Assembly (NCBI RefSeq): GCF_944801835.1
Contig: NZ_CALYLN010000003.1
Location: forward strand, 111,997 to 175,996
DNA length: 64,000 nucleotides
Source: Bartonella sp. B1099
GTDB lineage: Bacteria; Pseudomonadota; Alphaproteobacteria; Rhizobiales; Rhizobiaceae
Direction: 5' to 3'
The translations under genes and the position numbers were made by a program. The notes beneath the pieces are model-generated. The model did no database searches. It was not told the DNA's origin and was given only the letters and a program-made list of their open reading frames with translations. Positions 38,563 to 47,807 of the stretch are shown here, piece by piece. Position 1 is the first letter of the stretch, and every line of letters starts with the position of its first letter.

Positions 38563-39963
38563 ATGTGGATAATGCAACGCAAAATGAAATTAAGTTTTTA
38601 TGCGTTAATGACCAGTAGTTTTTTTATCAAGATTGCGAATGCAGATGGCGTAGCAACATTAAAAGAAAAGCTATTAACACCAGTAGGCATCAATGAACAT
38701 CTAGAAGAGACAAGAGAATTGTTCTCAAAAGTGAGGGGATTAAAAGAGAAAAAAGAGGGGGCAAAAATCATAGTGCATGAAAAGAGGATAGAAGGAAGGA
38801 AGTCTTCAGAAGAAGAAAGGAAGGGGGCAGACAACCTGTTCTTTGAAGTTCTCACAAATTCAGTCATAAGCGATGGTGCTACGATTTATATTACCAACCG
38901 TGACTCTGAATCTTCTGGTGAAAAAGTAAATAGCTTTAGTTATGAAGATGCAGGCTATTCCATCAACAATACGGTTCAGGAGGGTGGAAAACTCTACATT
39001 GGTGCAGCAAGTGTTAGTCGGGATACGACAATTGAGCATGGGGGGATTGAGTTGGTCCAAAATCTAAGTACTTCAGAATATGCCACGGTTAAAAAAGGGG
39101 GTAAACAAATTGTTGAAAGTGGTGCAAATGCTGAAGGAGCTCAAATTCTTGGTGGTGAGCAGATTATTTTTGGTAAGGGAGTCCTTGGAGATAGTTTGTT
39201 GCGTAAAGACAAGGAAAGTAGTGCTTATGGTACTGAAATTTATGCTGCAGATGGAATGCCAGGAATACAAAGTGTCTATAGTGGGGGGATGGCTGTTGAC
39301 ACAAGGGTTAGGAAAGGAGGCGTCCAGAATCTTGATGGTCAAGAAAATTTTAATAACAGCTTTTCAGAAGATACTGATACAGCCGATACAGAAGATGAGG
39401 ATTTTACAATCAATGAGGGAGCTTTTGCACTGAGTACCGAACTTTTTAAAAATGGGATGCAGAATATCTATGCAGGAGGGAATGCGAGTGAAGTTATTTT
39501 ATATGATAGAGCTACTCAAAAGATATATGATTCTGGATACGCGGACGATTTAACAATTAACCATCAAGCACAGTCATGGGTTTTTGCTGGTGCAATATTA
39601 GATAAGGATACAAATATTCATGATTTTGGCAGCCTCTATCTTTATGCTGGGAATGATGAAGCTGTTACGGAAGTAGAAAATCTAATTTTAAATGGAGAAG
39701 ATACCAAACTCTACATTATTGCTCCTGAAAATAACGGCACAAAACCTCAGGTTAATATCCAGAAGTTAAGAGGAAATGGGAGAGTTGTTTTTACCTCTTT
39801 AGGAGCTCATAAGCATTACTCTGAGCTTAATATCGGGGAGTTTTCAGGTTCTTTACATTTCGATTTCAATGTTGATTTTGCCAAGCACTTTAGTGATTAT
39901 CTTGTCATTAAAGAAAGGAGCTCTGGTTTCCACACCATAAGTGTGACGGATTCTGGGCGTTAA
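38563..39963 (+). CDS. Autotransporter N-terminal fragment (signal peptide and first passenger module)
   Basis: This is a 466-codon frame with a Sec signal, basic MQRKMKLSF then a hydrophobic run ending at IANADG. After a charged segment rich in Glu and Lys comes one beta-helical passenger module with AIDA-type repeats such as GGKQIVESGANAEGAQILGGEQ. It stops at SVTDSGR and has no barrel. Two starts are possible: ATG 38563 and ATG 38572; the second matches the start of the third autotransporter and has GGA at nine bases. Alone it could at most be a periplasmic protein. Confidence 0.75.
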   Translation: MWIMQRKMKLSFYALMTSSFFIKIANADGVATLKEKLLTPVGINEHLEETRELFSKVRGLKEKKEGAKIIVHEKRIEGRKSSEEERKGADNLFFEVLTNSVISDGATIYITNRDSESSGEKVNSFSYEDAGYSINNTVQEGGKLYIGAASVSRDTTIEHGGIELVQNLSTSEYATVKKGGKQIVESGANAEGAQILGGEQIIFGKGVLGDSLLRKDKESSAYGTEIYAADGMPGIQSVYSGGMAVDTRVRKGGVQNLDGQENFNNSFSEDTDTADTEDEDFTINEGAFALSTELFKNGMQNIYAGGNASEVILYDRATQKIYDSGYADDLTINHQAQSWVFAGAILDKDTNIHDFGSLYLYAGNDEAVTEVENLILNGEDTKLYIIAPENNGTKPQVNIQKLRGNGRVVFTSLGAHKHYSELNIGEFSGSLHFDFNVDFAKHFSDYLVIKERSSGFHTISVTDSGR

Positions 39964-42810
39964 ATGACAAATTCTTCTCACAAAAAGCTTAAATTAATTT
40001 CTGATCACAGTGGAGATGCGCGTTTTACTCTGACAAACACTTTTGGTGAAAAAATCGAAACGATTGATGCTGGAACCTATAGGTATCGTTTGAAACATAG
40101 AAACGATAAAGGCACCGGTAAAATTTGGTATTTAGATGCGAATTATGCTCTTGATGAGACAAATATCTCTTTATTTACTGATTTTAGCTTGCAACCATCT
40201 ACTATGGCTTCATTATCGCGTGATCTCACAGAATTGACTATTGAAAAGGGAATGATTGTTACGATTGCTGATCCTAGCTTTGACATGAGCAGCACAAAAG
40301 TTAAGAGTAATGGAGAAACTTCAATTAGTAATACAGTTAAAGATGGTGGAAAGCTCTCTGTTTATAGCGGTGGTTTTAGCTTGTATACGACAATTCAAAG
40401 AGGCGGGATTGAGCATATTAAAACACAGGGTCTTTCTCAGGATAGTGCAGTTCATAAAGGTGGACAACAAAGGATTGAAGAGGGGGGAAAAGCAGAAGGG
40501 GCTAACATTTATGGTGGTGAGCAGTTTGTTTCAGGAAAATCTAATATTCAAGGGGTGATGGTAAGGAGCAGCGCCTATGACAGCGTCATTTCTGGTGAAA
40601 ATGGGATGCGAGGATATCAGAATGTGTATGATGATGGAGAGGTTTTTCGTACAAAGATCATGGAAGGAGGGGTACAAAATCTTTATGTAGAAGGGGATCT
40701 AGACAGTTATAGCAGTTTTGCATCTAATATAGAGGTTTTTTCTGGTGGAGAGCAACACGTTTTAGCAGGGGGAATAGCTATTGGCGTTCTTTTACAAGGG
40801 AGTGCTTTTCAGAAAATAGATTTAGGGGGCTATGTAAAAGATTTAATCATTAAGGATCAAGCACAATCGTGGTTACATCCTGGTGCAACATTAGAGGGAA
40901 GCACCATGATTCATGATTCTGGGCGAATTTATCTTTATGCTGGTGCTGATCAATCTCGTACTGAAGTCGAAAAAATTGTTTTAAATGGCAGAGATACAAG
41001 ATTGTACGCTATTGCTTCTGGTATGGACAATAAAAGTTCTTTAATTGAGAACTTAAGTGGTGATGGCAGTGTTATTTTTATGTCTACCGTATTTAATCCA
41101 CATTACTCTCGACTTGAGGTCGATAATCTATCAGGGAATTTACATTTTAGATTAAATACCGATTTTGAGGAACAGCGCGGTGATTATCTCCTTATCAAAA
41201 AGGGGGAAGGACATCACACCATCAGCGTGATTGATTCTGGTATTGAAATTTCCGATTCTTTTCTACAAAACAATAAGTTAGTTTTAGAGCTTGATTTAAT
41301 TCATGAACAAAACGGAAATGCGCATTTTACTCTGACAGATTTTTCTGGTGAAAAGACGAGTACGATTGATGGTGGAGCTTACCTATATGATCTAAAGACG
41401 AAAGATCATAACGGTGGAAAGATTTGGTATTTAGCACCGTTGGAAACAACTTCTATTCCTGTAATCCACGCATCTAATACGGAGCCGTCTATAAATAAGC
41501 TTCCTGAAAAAGAAGAAAATATAACGTCGTCGCAAGATGTTAATATTAATTTTGGTCCATATTCTGATGTCATTAATTTCAGTATTCGTGAGGGGGGAGG
41601 CATTTTACAAAGCTTTTTACTTGATGATGACAGGATAGTTTATATCTCTGATGATGGAGAGCAAGGTGCTCTTAAGCAATCTATTAACGCTACAGTTGAG
41701 GGATCTGGAAGACTTTATGTTGAGGCTGGTGGTTTTGTTAAGAATACAACAATTGAAAATGGCGGTTCTGAGATTATTGGAGAACAAGGAATCTCGGAGT
41801 CTACGATTATTTACGAGGGTGGGCAACAAAAGGTAGAAGGAGGAGGAACAGCATTGAGAGCTGAAATTTATGGTGGGGAGCAGCTTGTTTTTGGAGAAGG
41901 TTATGTCAATGGGGGAATTGAGGGAAGCAGCGTTTATAACACGACAGTTTATGGTCAAGGGGACACACTGGGACAGCAGAATGTGTATGATGATGGAATG
42001 GCTGTGGGAACAAAAGTGATGAGTGGAGGAATACAAACTCTTTCTAAATGGTTTCCTTATGATAATAACTTTGCAGAAAAAGCCGGTGGTTTAGCCATAA
42101 ATACTGAAGTTTTCGCAGGTGGTGTACAAAGGGTATTAGCAGGTGGTGAAGCAAATACAGTGACTTTACACCGTCATGCTGCTCAAGAAGTTCATGTTGG
42201 GGGCATTGTAAAAAATCTAATAATTAAAGAGGGAGCCAATTCATGGGTCTTTGCTGGTGCGATGTTAGGAGGAGAAATAACGGTTCAGGATTTGGGACAA
42301 CTCCATCTTGATGCTGGAGATGATAGTCAGCAAACTAAAGCAGAAAATATCAATCTAAATGGAGAAGAAGCTCAATTATACTCCATTGCTCGTGAATTTG
42401 ATGACAAGAGTACACACATTCAGCAGTTAAGCGGTGTAGGAAAAGTCATTTTTACTTCTTCTGAAGACGATTTGTATTACTCCAAGCTTTATGTTGATGA
42501 CCTTTCGGGAAGTCTCCATTTCGATTTTAATGTCAGTCTTGCAGAAGGAAAAGGTGATTACCTTTTTATTGAGAATGGGAGTGGTTTTCACACAATAAGT
42601 GTGTTTGATTCTGGTATTGAAATTGTTGATCCTTCTTCAACAGAACTTGATTTAATTTTGGATCAAAGTGGAGGCGCTTCTTTTACTCTACAAAGTTTTT
42701 CTGGTGCAAAAATTGGAATGGTTGATGGTGGAACTTATACCTATGGCTTAAAACACAAAATTATTGAGAATGAAGAGGAAAAAGTTTGGTATTTATCTGC
42801 AGTTTACATG
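38959..42810 (+). repeat. Tandem passenger modules, three units of ~1.36 kb
   Basis: Equivalent codons start at 38959, 40321 and 41680, spacings of 1362 and 1359 bases. The units share the order IxxTV...GGxxxxTTIxxGG, GGQQ/GGKQ, IYGGEQ-like, QNVYDDG-like, SWxxxGA, LYAG-like, LSGSLHF-like, HTISVxDSG, and a closing WYL. They are far from identical in DNA, so the duplication is old. Single copies of the same unit are in the two other autotransporters. Confidence 0.8.
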
Positions 42811-44094
42811 GATAATGCGCCAAGAGGGCAACGGAGGAGAAGCAGATCTGCACGGCATTTAAGTCAAAATCAACCGGCTTCTTCTCTTTCAACTCTGACC
42901 AATACACAAGAGCATGCGATTAAATTACCTCGTCAAAGAGAAAACCGCCGAAATTCGAATTCAAAATCCTCAACTTCTGTTTCTTCAATTGTTTCAAATC
43001 TGGGAAGTCAAATGATTAAAGGAGCACTTCCATCAGGTTCTCATCTTCTTTCTGCTGACAAACAACAGATGGCTGTTTCAGAATCGTCTCAATATTTAGC
43101 GGATCAAATGATTTTGCGTCCAAGCAATCAGAAACAATCTTCTACACAATTGGGGGAGACGCTTTCAGGTTCTCAGTTTTTAACCACGCCTTCTACAGAT
43201 GCGGTATTGTCCATGTCTGTCGCTCCAGCGATGGTGTTTCACAATGAAATGCAAAGCGTGCGTGCGGGAAGAGGAATTCTAGGTCACAGTAAAAAGAATA
43301 CGGCTTTATGGAGCTATGCGATTAAATCGAAAGAAAGCATTGCGACAGAGCATATAGATTTTAAGCTCGATCAGACAGGGATCGTTTTAGGGATCAATGG
43401 TTTAAGTGAGTGGGAAAATGGAGGGTTTTATATAGGTGGTTTTGGCAGTTATGACCACGTACGCGTTGCGCATGCTCGGGGAGGTACCAGCGGTATCAAT
43501 AGTTATGGCATTGGCGCTTATGTTTCTTATTTGGATCATCGTGGATGGTATCTGGATGTTCTTTTAAAATATAATCATTATCAAAATACGCTGAAGGCGG
43601 TTTCCACGAATGGTTTAGGGATTGAAGGCAGTTATAGGCAATGGGCGATTGGGTCCTCCTTTGAAGCGGGTTATCGACTTCAGATGTCCAAGAGTAGTTG
43701 GTTACAGCCTTATGGACAATTTACTTGGTTGCAAGTTGAGGGAAAAGAAATCAAGTTATCGAATGGCATGACGGGGAATATGCATCCCTTCACTTCATTG
43801 CGCAGTGAGATTGGTTTATCTTTAGGGTATGAATTTGGCTCTGGCGTGGCTTCTTCCTCACAGGCATATATTACAGCAGCATGGATGCGTGAGAATAAAG
43901 ATGACAATCAAACGGTGATTAATGAACGCCATGCATTTACGAGCGATTTATCAGGTAATGCGGGTAAATTAGGGATAGGTTTGAGCAGTTTTGTGAGTGA
44001 GAAGTTAAAGTTATATGGTGAGGCCCATTATGTTAAAGGGCGTAAAACAAAACAATCTCTTCAGGGCATTTTAGGGGTACGCTATAGTTTCTAA
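39964..44094 (+). CDS. Autotransporter C-terminal fragment (two passenger modules and beta-barrel)
   Basis: This 1376-codon frame begins with an ATG immediately after the upstream TAA, without a signal peptide or ribosome site. It carries passenger modules two and three, with many GGxQ/GGxA beta-helix turns. A linker with the basic run RGQRRRSRSARH follows, and a barrel of about 280 residues from STDAVLSMS to the C-terminal GVRYSF. The family is that of the Bartonella surface autotransporters (the Iba, Cfa and BafA proteins are of this general class); which one is nearest I cannot tell. As it stands it should not be exported. Confidence 0.75.
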   Translation: MTNSSHKKLKLISDHSGDARFTLTNTFGEKIETIDAGTYRYRLKHRNDKGTGKIWYLDANYALDETNISLFTDFSLQPSTMASLSRDLTELTIEKGMIVTIADPSFDMSSTKVKSNGETSISNTVKDGGKLSVYSGGFSLYTTIQRGGIEHIKTQGLSQDSAVHKGGQQRIEEGGKAEGANIYGGEQFVSGKSNIQGVMVRSSAYDSVISGENGMRGYQNVYDDGEVFRTKIMEGGVQNLYVEGDLDSYSSFASNIEVFSGGEQHVLAGGIAIGVLLQGSAFQKIDLGGYVKDLIIKDQAQSWLHPGATLEGSTMIHDSGRIYLYAGADQSRTEVEKIVLNGRDTRLYAIASGMDNKSSLIENLSGDGSVIFMSTVFNPHYSRLEVDNLSGNLHFRLNTDFEEQRGDYLLIKKGEGHHTISVIDSGIEISDSFLQNNKLVLELDLIHEQNGNAHFTLTDFSGEKTSTIDGGAYLYDLKTKDHNGGKIWYLAPLETTSIPVIHASNTEPSINKLPEKEENITSSQDVNINFGPYSDVINFSIREGGGILQSFLLDDDRIVYISDDGEQGALKQSINATVEGSGRLYVEAGGFVKNTTIENGGSEIIGEQGISESTIIYEGGQQKVEGGGTALRAEIYGGEQLVFGEGYVNGGIEGSSVYNTTVYGQGDTLGQQNVYDDGMAVGTKVMSGGIQTLSKWFPYDNNFAEKAGGLAINTEVFAGGVQRVLAGGEANTVTLHRHAAQEVHVGGIVKNLIIKEGANSWVFAGAMLGGEITVQDLGQLHLDAGDDSQQTKAENINLNGEEAQLYSIAREFDDKSTHIQQLSGVGKVIFTSSEDDLYYSKLYVDDLSGSLHFDFNVSLAEGKGDYLFIENGSGFHTISVFDSGIEIVDPSSTELDLILDQSGGASFTLQSFSGAKIGMVDGGTYTYGLKHKIIENEEEKVWYLSAVYMDNAPRGQRRRSRSARHLSQNQPASSLSTLTNTQEHAIKLPRQRENRRNSNSKSSTSVSSIVSNLGSQMIKGALPSGSHLLSADKQQMAVSESSQYLADQMILRPSNQKQSSTQLGETLSGSQFLTTPSTDAVLSMSVAPAMVFHNEMQSVRAGRGILGHSKKNTALWSYAIKSKESIATEHIDFKLDQTGIVLGINGLSEWENGGFYIGGFGSYDHVRVAHARGGTSGINSYGIGAYVSYLDHRGWYLDVLLKYNHYQNTLKAVSTNGLGIEGSYRQWAIGSSFEAGYRLQMSKSSWLQPYGQFTWLQVEGKEIKLSNGMTGNMHPFTSLRSEIGLSLGYEFGSGVASSSQAYITAAWMRENKDDNQTVINERHAFTSDLSGNAGKLGIGLSSFVSEKLKLYGEAHYVKGRKTKQSLQGILGVRYSF

Positions 44095-44098
44095 TTAT
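43031..44098 (+). repeat. Barrel-coding repeat, copy 1
   Basis: These 1068 bases match 49345-50412 in the same orientation at a constant offset of 6314 bases, so without net insertion or deletion. I counted about 28 differences by eye (~97% identity), many clustered at 43031-43090 and 43510-43660. The match starts in the linker and ends four bases after the stop codon. Confidence 0.92.
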
Positions 44099-44443
44099 AG
44101 GAGTATAATAATCTTTGAAGGTATAATCATTTTTAAAAGTTTTTAATAAAGCGTAAATAACTTTTCACAGCCTACAGACTCGCTTTTCATGACAGATTGT
44201 ACACTCTCTTTGTATATTATAGTTTATGATATGTTACTTTTTTCTTTGATGAAAAAACTTTGAAGAAATATAGGAATTTCCTTATATTTTTGGTCAAAAA
44301 CGCATTGAAAAGATGGTAAAGAACAGTTCTTTGAGTGACGTGATGGGGATTCTCAGAAGAATTATTACAATCTAAGGTTGAAAATATATTTTGTAGAGCT
44401 AGTTACGTTTGGTGTCTATGCAGGCGTAAAGAGGGGGGAGGAT
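44095..44443. other. Gap between first and second autotransporter
   Basis: This is 349 AT-rich bases. It probably contains the promoter of the second autotransporter; TTGTAC at about 44206 and TATTAT at 44216 are possible elements but poorly spaced. A ribosome site GGGGGGAGG lies at 44433-44441. Confidence 0.4.
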
Positions 44444-47008
44444 ATGGCCACACAATATAAATGGAAACGCAATTTTTGGGTACTCATGTTGAGCAGTTGT
44501 TTTGTACAGGCTGCTGCAGCAAGTGAGGGGGGGATACCGCTTTTTTGTCAATCTTCAAGTTATGAAAATGATCAAATATTTCAGGATCAATATAATGAAG
44601 ATATGAAAACAGGAAGATGCATCCTTGGAGCATCGAATGATCTCATTGTAAGAAGATACAATGAATTAGGCTTTTTAAAAAAGCCTAGCAATTTTACTCT
44701 TGTTAAGGGTGCTAGAATATTTGCGAGCCAGCAGGAGCTTGAGAGCAATCATCGCGATAATGTTGGAGATAATGTGCGAGCACAAAATACTGCGTTTCTT
44801 AAAAAACCTGAGCTTATCTTCATTAAAGATGGGGCACTTCTTGAAAATTATGTCCTTGATCATGAAGGTAAAGCATACATTTCAAATGATGGTGAAATTG
44901 ATAGTCCAGGACGGTCTATCGATAATACGATAAGGAATGGTGCGGAGCTTTATGTGTATGCAGGAGGTCTCAGTGAGAATAGTAAAATCGAACATGGTGG
45001 AATTGAGAATGTTCAGGCTTTAAAGGGAAAACAAGGCTTTTCGAAAAATGCTGTCGTTAAAGAAGGCGGACAGCAAAGTGTTGGAAATGGAGGAAAAGTA
45101 GAGGAGACTAAAATTTATGGTGGGGAGCAGCTTGTTTTCGGGGAGGGGGATGTTGGAGGAGAGCTTAAAGGGAGTAGCGCTTCTCATACAATCATTTATG
45201 GACAAGAGGAAACATTAGGTCAGCAAAAAGTATATGACGGGGGTAAAGTTTGGAATACAAAAGTTATGCGAGGGGGCATCCAAGAGGTTGGAAAAAAGTC
45301 TGAAGGTGCAAAAAATGGTGGTTTCGCATTTGATACAGAAGTTTTTGCTGGTGGTAAACAGCGTATCTTAAAAGGCGGTCGGGCCATTGGAGTTACTTTA
45401 AATGAGAGCGCTATTCAGGAAATATATACGGATGGATCTGTAAAAAATCTAACAATGAATGATGAAACAAAATCATGGGTACATGCTGGAGCGACATTAG
45501 AAGGCAAGACACAGGTAAATCATTCTGGGCAGATTCATCTTTATGCTGGGAATGAACAACATCGTACCACAGTAGAAGATATTCTTTTAAATGGAAAAGA
45601 GACAAAACTGTATTTACTCACAGATGAGTCTGATGGAAAAAGCTCTTTGATACAAAAATTAAGTGGTGAGGGGAGTGTTATTTTTGCATTTACGGGTTCT
45701 GATCCCTATTATTCCCAGCTGCATGTGAATAATCTTTCAGGAAGTTTACATTTCGCATTCAATACCACGATTGCTCAAAACCGTGGAGATTATCTCTTCG
45801 TTGAGAAAGGCGCAGGGAATCATACGATAAGTGTTGCTGATTCTGGTGTTGAAATTACGGATCCTTTTTCAGATAAGCGTGATTTAATTACGGATCAAAG
45901 TGGTGGAGCGCATTTTACGCTGACAGATCTTAAGGGTGAAAATATTAACGCCCTTGATGGTGGAACTTATATGTATGGTCTGAAAGAAAGAAAAGATGAA
46001 AATGGAAAAGTTTGGTTTTTATCTGCAGACCGTCTCAGTGGACCGGAAAACTCTATTCCAGATCCTACAAATCCGTTCATTCCTGGTGGAACATTAACCA
46101 CTCCTTCTACGGATGCAGTGTTAACGTTGTCCGTCGTCCCTGGACTTATTTTTAACAATGAATTGCAAATTGTACGGAATGGTAGAAAAATTTGGAACAG
46201 AAATAGAAAAGATATCGAGCTATGGACTTATGGGATTAAGAGCAGAGAACGCATTGCGACAGGCCATACACACTTTAAGCTTGGGCAGACAGGTTTAGTC
46301 TTTGGTGCTGATCAGTTGAATGAATTAAAGCATGGAGAATTATATGTTGGTGGTTTTGGTAGTTATGATCAAGCACGTGTTTCTCATGCACGAGGGGGGA
46401 ATAGTGATTTAAGCTCCTATAGCATTGGAACTTACGCAACTTATTTTGATCACCGTGGATGGTATATGGATGGTGTTTTGAAATATAATTATTATAAAGA
46501 TAATTTGAAAGCCATCTCAACGAATGGTTTAGCGATTCAAAGTCATTACAATCAATGGGCAATCGGTGGATCATTTGAAATTGGTTGTTATTTTGAACCA
46601 GCGCAAAATACTTGGATGCAGCCTTATATCAAGCTAACAGGTCTACAGGTTGAAGGTAAAAAAATAAAACTTTCCAATGGAATGGTCGGTGATCTAAGTC
46701 CATTGATTTCATTCCGTAGTGAAGTTGGATTAACGGCAGGACATGAATTCTTTGTGAATTTAGAAACTTCATTGACAGCTTATATAATGGCAGCTTGGTT
46801 ACGTGAGAATATAAATGATAATCATGCGACAATTAATAACCAGCATAAATTTATCACAGACTTATCGGGTAGTGCGGGTAAATTGGGAATTGGTTTAAAC
46901 AGTTCGGTCAATGATAACCTAACACTTTATGCGGAAGCATATTATCTAAAAGGACATAAGATTAAAAATGCTCTTCAAGGTATTTTAGGATTACGCTATA
47001 GTTTCTAA
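44444..47008 (+). CDS. Single-module autotransporter with diverged barrel
   Basis: I start the protein at ATG 44444 (MATQYKWKRN, 854 residues) because GGGGGGAGG lies at the right distance; an upstream ATG at 44378 would add 22 residues before the signal. The signal peptide ends near AAAASEG. A pre-module segment with Cys residues (FCQSSSY, GRCILG) is unusual among the neighbours. One AIDA-type passenger module follows, about residues 155-545. There is no Arg-rich linker: the module runs through a short Pro-rich stretch (IPDPTNPF) into the barrel (TPSTDAVLTLSV to GLRYSF). The barrel is related to, but clearly different from, the near-identical pair in the flanking genes. Confidence 0.9.
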   Translation: MATQYKWKRNFWVLMLSSCFVQAAAASEGGIPLFCQSSSYENDQIFQDQYNEDMKTGRCILGASNDLIVRRYNELGFLKKPSNFTLVKGARIFASQQELESNHRDNVGDNVRAQNTAFLKKPELIFIKDGALLENYVLDHEGKAYISNDGEIDSPGRSIDNTIRNGAELYVYAGGLSENSKIEHGGIENVQALKGKQGFSKNAVVKEGGQQSVGNGGKVEETKIYGGEQLVFGEGDVGGELKGSSASHTIIYGQEETLGQQKVYDGGKVWNTKVMRGGIQEVGKKSEGAKNGGFAFDTEVFAGGKQRILKGGRAIGVTLNESAIQEIYTDGSVKNLTMNDETKSWVHAGATLEGKTQVNHSGQIHLYAGNEQHRTTVEDILLNGKETKLYLLTDESDGKSSLIQKLSGEGSVIFAFTGSDPYYSQLHVNNLSGSLHFAFNTTIAQNRGDYLFVEKGAGNHTISVADSGVEITDPFSDKRDLITDQSGGAHFTLTDLKGENINALDGGTYMYGLKERKDENGKVWFLSADRLSGPENSIPDPTNPFIPGGTLTTPSTDAVLTLSVVPGLIFNNELQIVRNGRKIWNRNRKDIELWTYGIKSRERIATGHTHFKLGQTGLVFGADQLNELKHGELYVGGFGSYDQARVSHARGGNSDLSSYSIGTYATYFDHRGWYMDGVLKYNYYKDNLKAISTNGLAIQSHYNQWAIGGSFEIGCYFEPAQNTWMQPYIKLTGLQVEGKKIKLSNGMVGDLSPLISFRSEVGLTAGHEFFVNLETSLTAYIMAAWLRENINDNHATINNQHKFITDLSGSAGKLGIGLNSSVNDNLTLYAEAYYLKGHKIKNALQGILGLRYSF

Positions 47009-47071
47009 ATACACCTTTATATGGCTGATTAACTACAACCTTAAACAGATAACGCTTCACGATGTCTTTTT

Positions 47072-47118
47072 GAGAGTATAGAGACCTTTTCAAACAGTAA
47101 GGATACCTTTATACTCTC
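47072..47118 (+). terminator. Inverted repeat downstream of second autotransporter
   Basis: GAGAGTATA (47072-47080) and TATACTCTC (47110-47118) are exact nine-base inverted repeats with a 29-base interior that can pair further (ACCTTTT with AAGGAT). TTT follows. It is a plausible terminator 64 bases beyond the stop. Confidence 0.5.
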
Positions 47119-47204
47119 TTTAAAGGCAAGGTATTAATTTATTCATTGTTTTGCATATTGAATGAGAGTTCTGAATATCGTGGGATTTTCTTATTCCAAA
47201 TCTG

Positions 47205-47440
47205 CTCCATTTTGAATCAATCAAAATCACTTTCTCGCATGTCACAAGCGGGGAAGAGTTGTGTGGAGTGAAATTGTTCAAGAAAGGACTTGCCTCTTAT
47301 AAACCGCCTCAAGTGCCAAGGAATGTGCAACATTTTAAGGCTGGGAAAATGTGTGATGATGTGGGATTTCTTCACCATAAGCATAAAGATGGAGGTCTTT
47401 AATGGATTTATTATACTATTCATTATCGACGTTGGGAAAA
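47205..47440. repeat. Decayed dispersed repeat, copy 1
   Basis: It shares with 54535-54690 the segments ACAAGCGG, GTGGAGTGAAA, CAAGAAA, CTTATAA and ATGGAGGT, in the same order and orientation. The second copy lacks about 100 internal bases. In one frame both copies read WSE followed by I/V-Q-E, hinting at a decayed protein-coding element. Confidence 0.6.
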
Positions 47441-47708
47441 TGGGCTTGGGTATATTGAGAGATGTTTCTTTAAAACAAACCTGTGAATGTGCAATTCAAG
47501 GGCGCTCTGTTTTGCATAAGGGATGTGATCCCATTAAAGGGCAGGGGCATTTTTTTCATCCATAATCTCAAATACGCAAATTATTCCTTGAATTCAAGGA
47601 AACAATTTGAATTTTATTCAGTTTTTCTGCCTTCAGTTAGCGTTTTTTAGTGGTTTATAGATACACAACTAAAAATTGTTTAAATTAAAAAACACACTAA
47701 AAAATTGC

Positions 47709-47737
47709 ATTTAGACATAAATAAAACACATTATGAT
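47709..47737 (+). promoter_or_regulatory. Possible promoter of the third autotransporter
   Basis: TATGAT at 47732-47737 is a good -10 element; ATTTAG at 47709-47714 is a weak -35 with a 17-base spacer. The surrounding TGCATTT...AAAACACAT pattern recurs upstream of the first autotransporter near 38409. The ATG is about 70 bases downstream. Confidence 0.35.
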
Positions 47738-47807
47738 ACAATCTAAAATCCGCTGCTTACGTAGCCACGGGGTATTTTTCTAAATAATTAAGAGTGGAGT
47801 GTGGATA

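Larger units (their letters stand above)
38563..44094 (+). pseudogene. Three-module AIDA-type autotransporter interrupted by one in-frame stop
   Basis: Bases 38563-44094 form one continuous frame of 1844 codons except for a TAA at 39961-39963. The layout is: signal peptide, three passenger modules of about 450 codons, a basic Arg/Ser-rich linker and a C-terminal autotransporter barrel ending in YSF. The modules begin at 38959, 40321 and 41680 at the shared sequence I-N/S-x-T-V, and each closes with a GGTYxYxLK...WYL motif. The TAA falls where all other modules here have GAA (for example 41245-41247), so a G-to-T nonsense change is the simplest cause. The upper half keeps the signal and the lower half the barrel, so neither alone should reach the surface. 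Strain variation, readthrough or assembly error are alternatives. Confidence 0.8.
47009..47807. other. Gap between second and third autotransporter with dispersed repeat
   Basis: These 799 bases contain a hairpin after the second autotransporter (47072-47118), a decayed dispersed repeat shared with 54535-54690 (about 47205-47440), and a promoter-like region near 47709-47737. A 91-codon frame at 47290-47565 has no family features and is not called. Confidence 0.6.

Noticed and set aside
42619..42625. Readthrough signal or selenocysteine-type recoding at the autotransporter stop
   Set aside because: The stop is TAA, the least prone to readthrough, and no downstream stem-loop was seen at 39964-40010.
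38959..42810. CRISPR-like array
   Set aside because: The periodicity is a 1.36 kb protein module and short beta-helix turns, not short exact repeats with spacers. No CRISPR array was found in the window.
47290..47565. 91-codon frame between autotransporters
   Set aside because: It has no family features or ribosome site and overlaps a decayed repeat; its codon use looks random.
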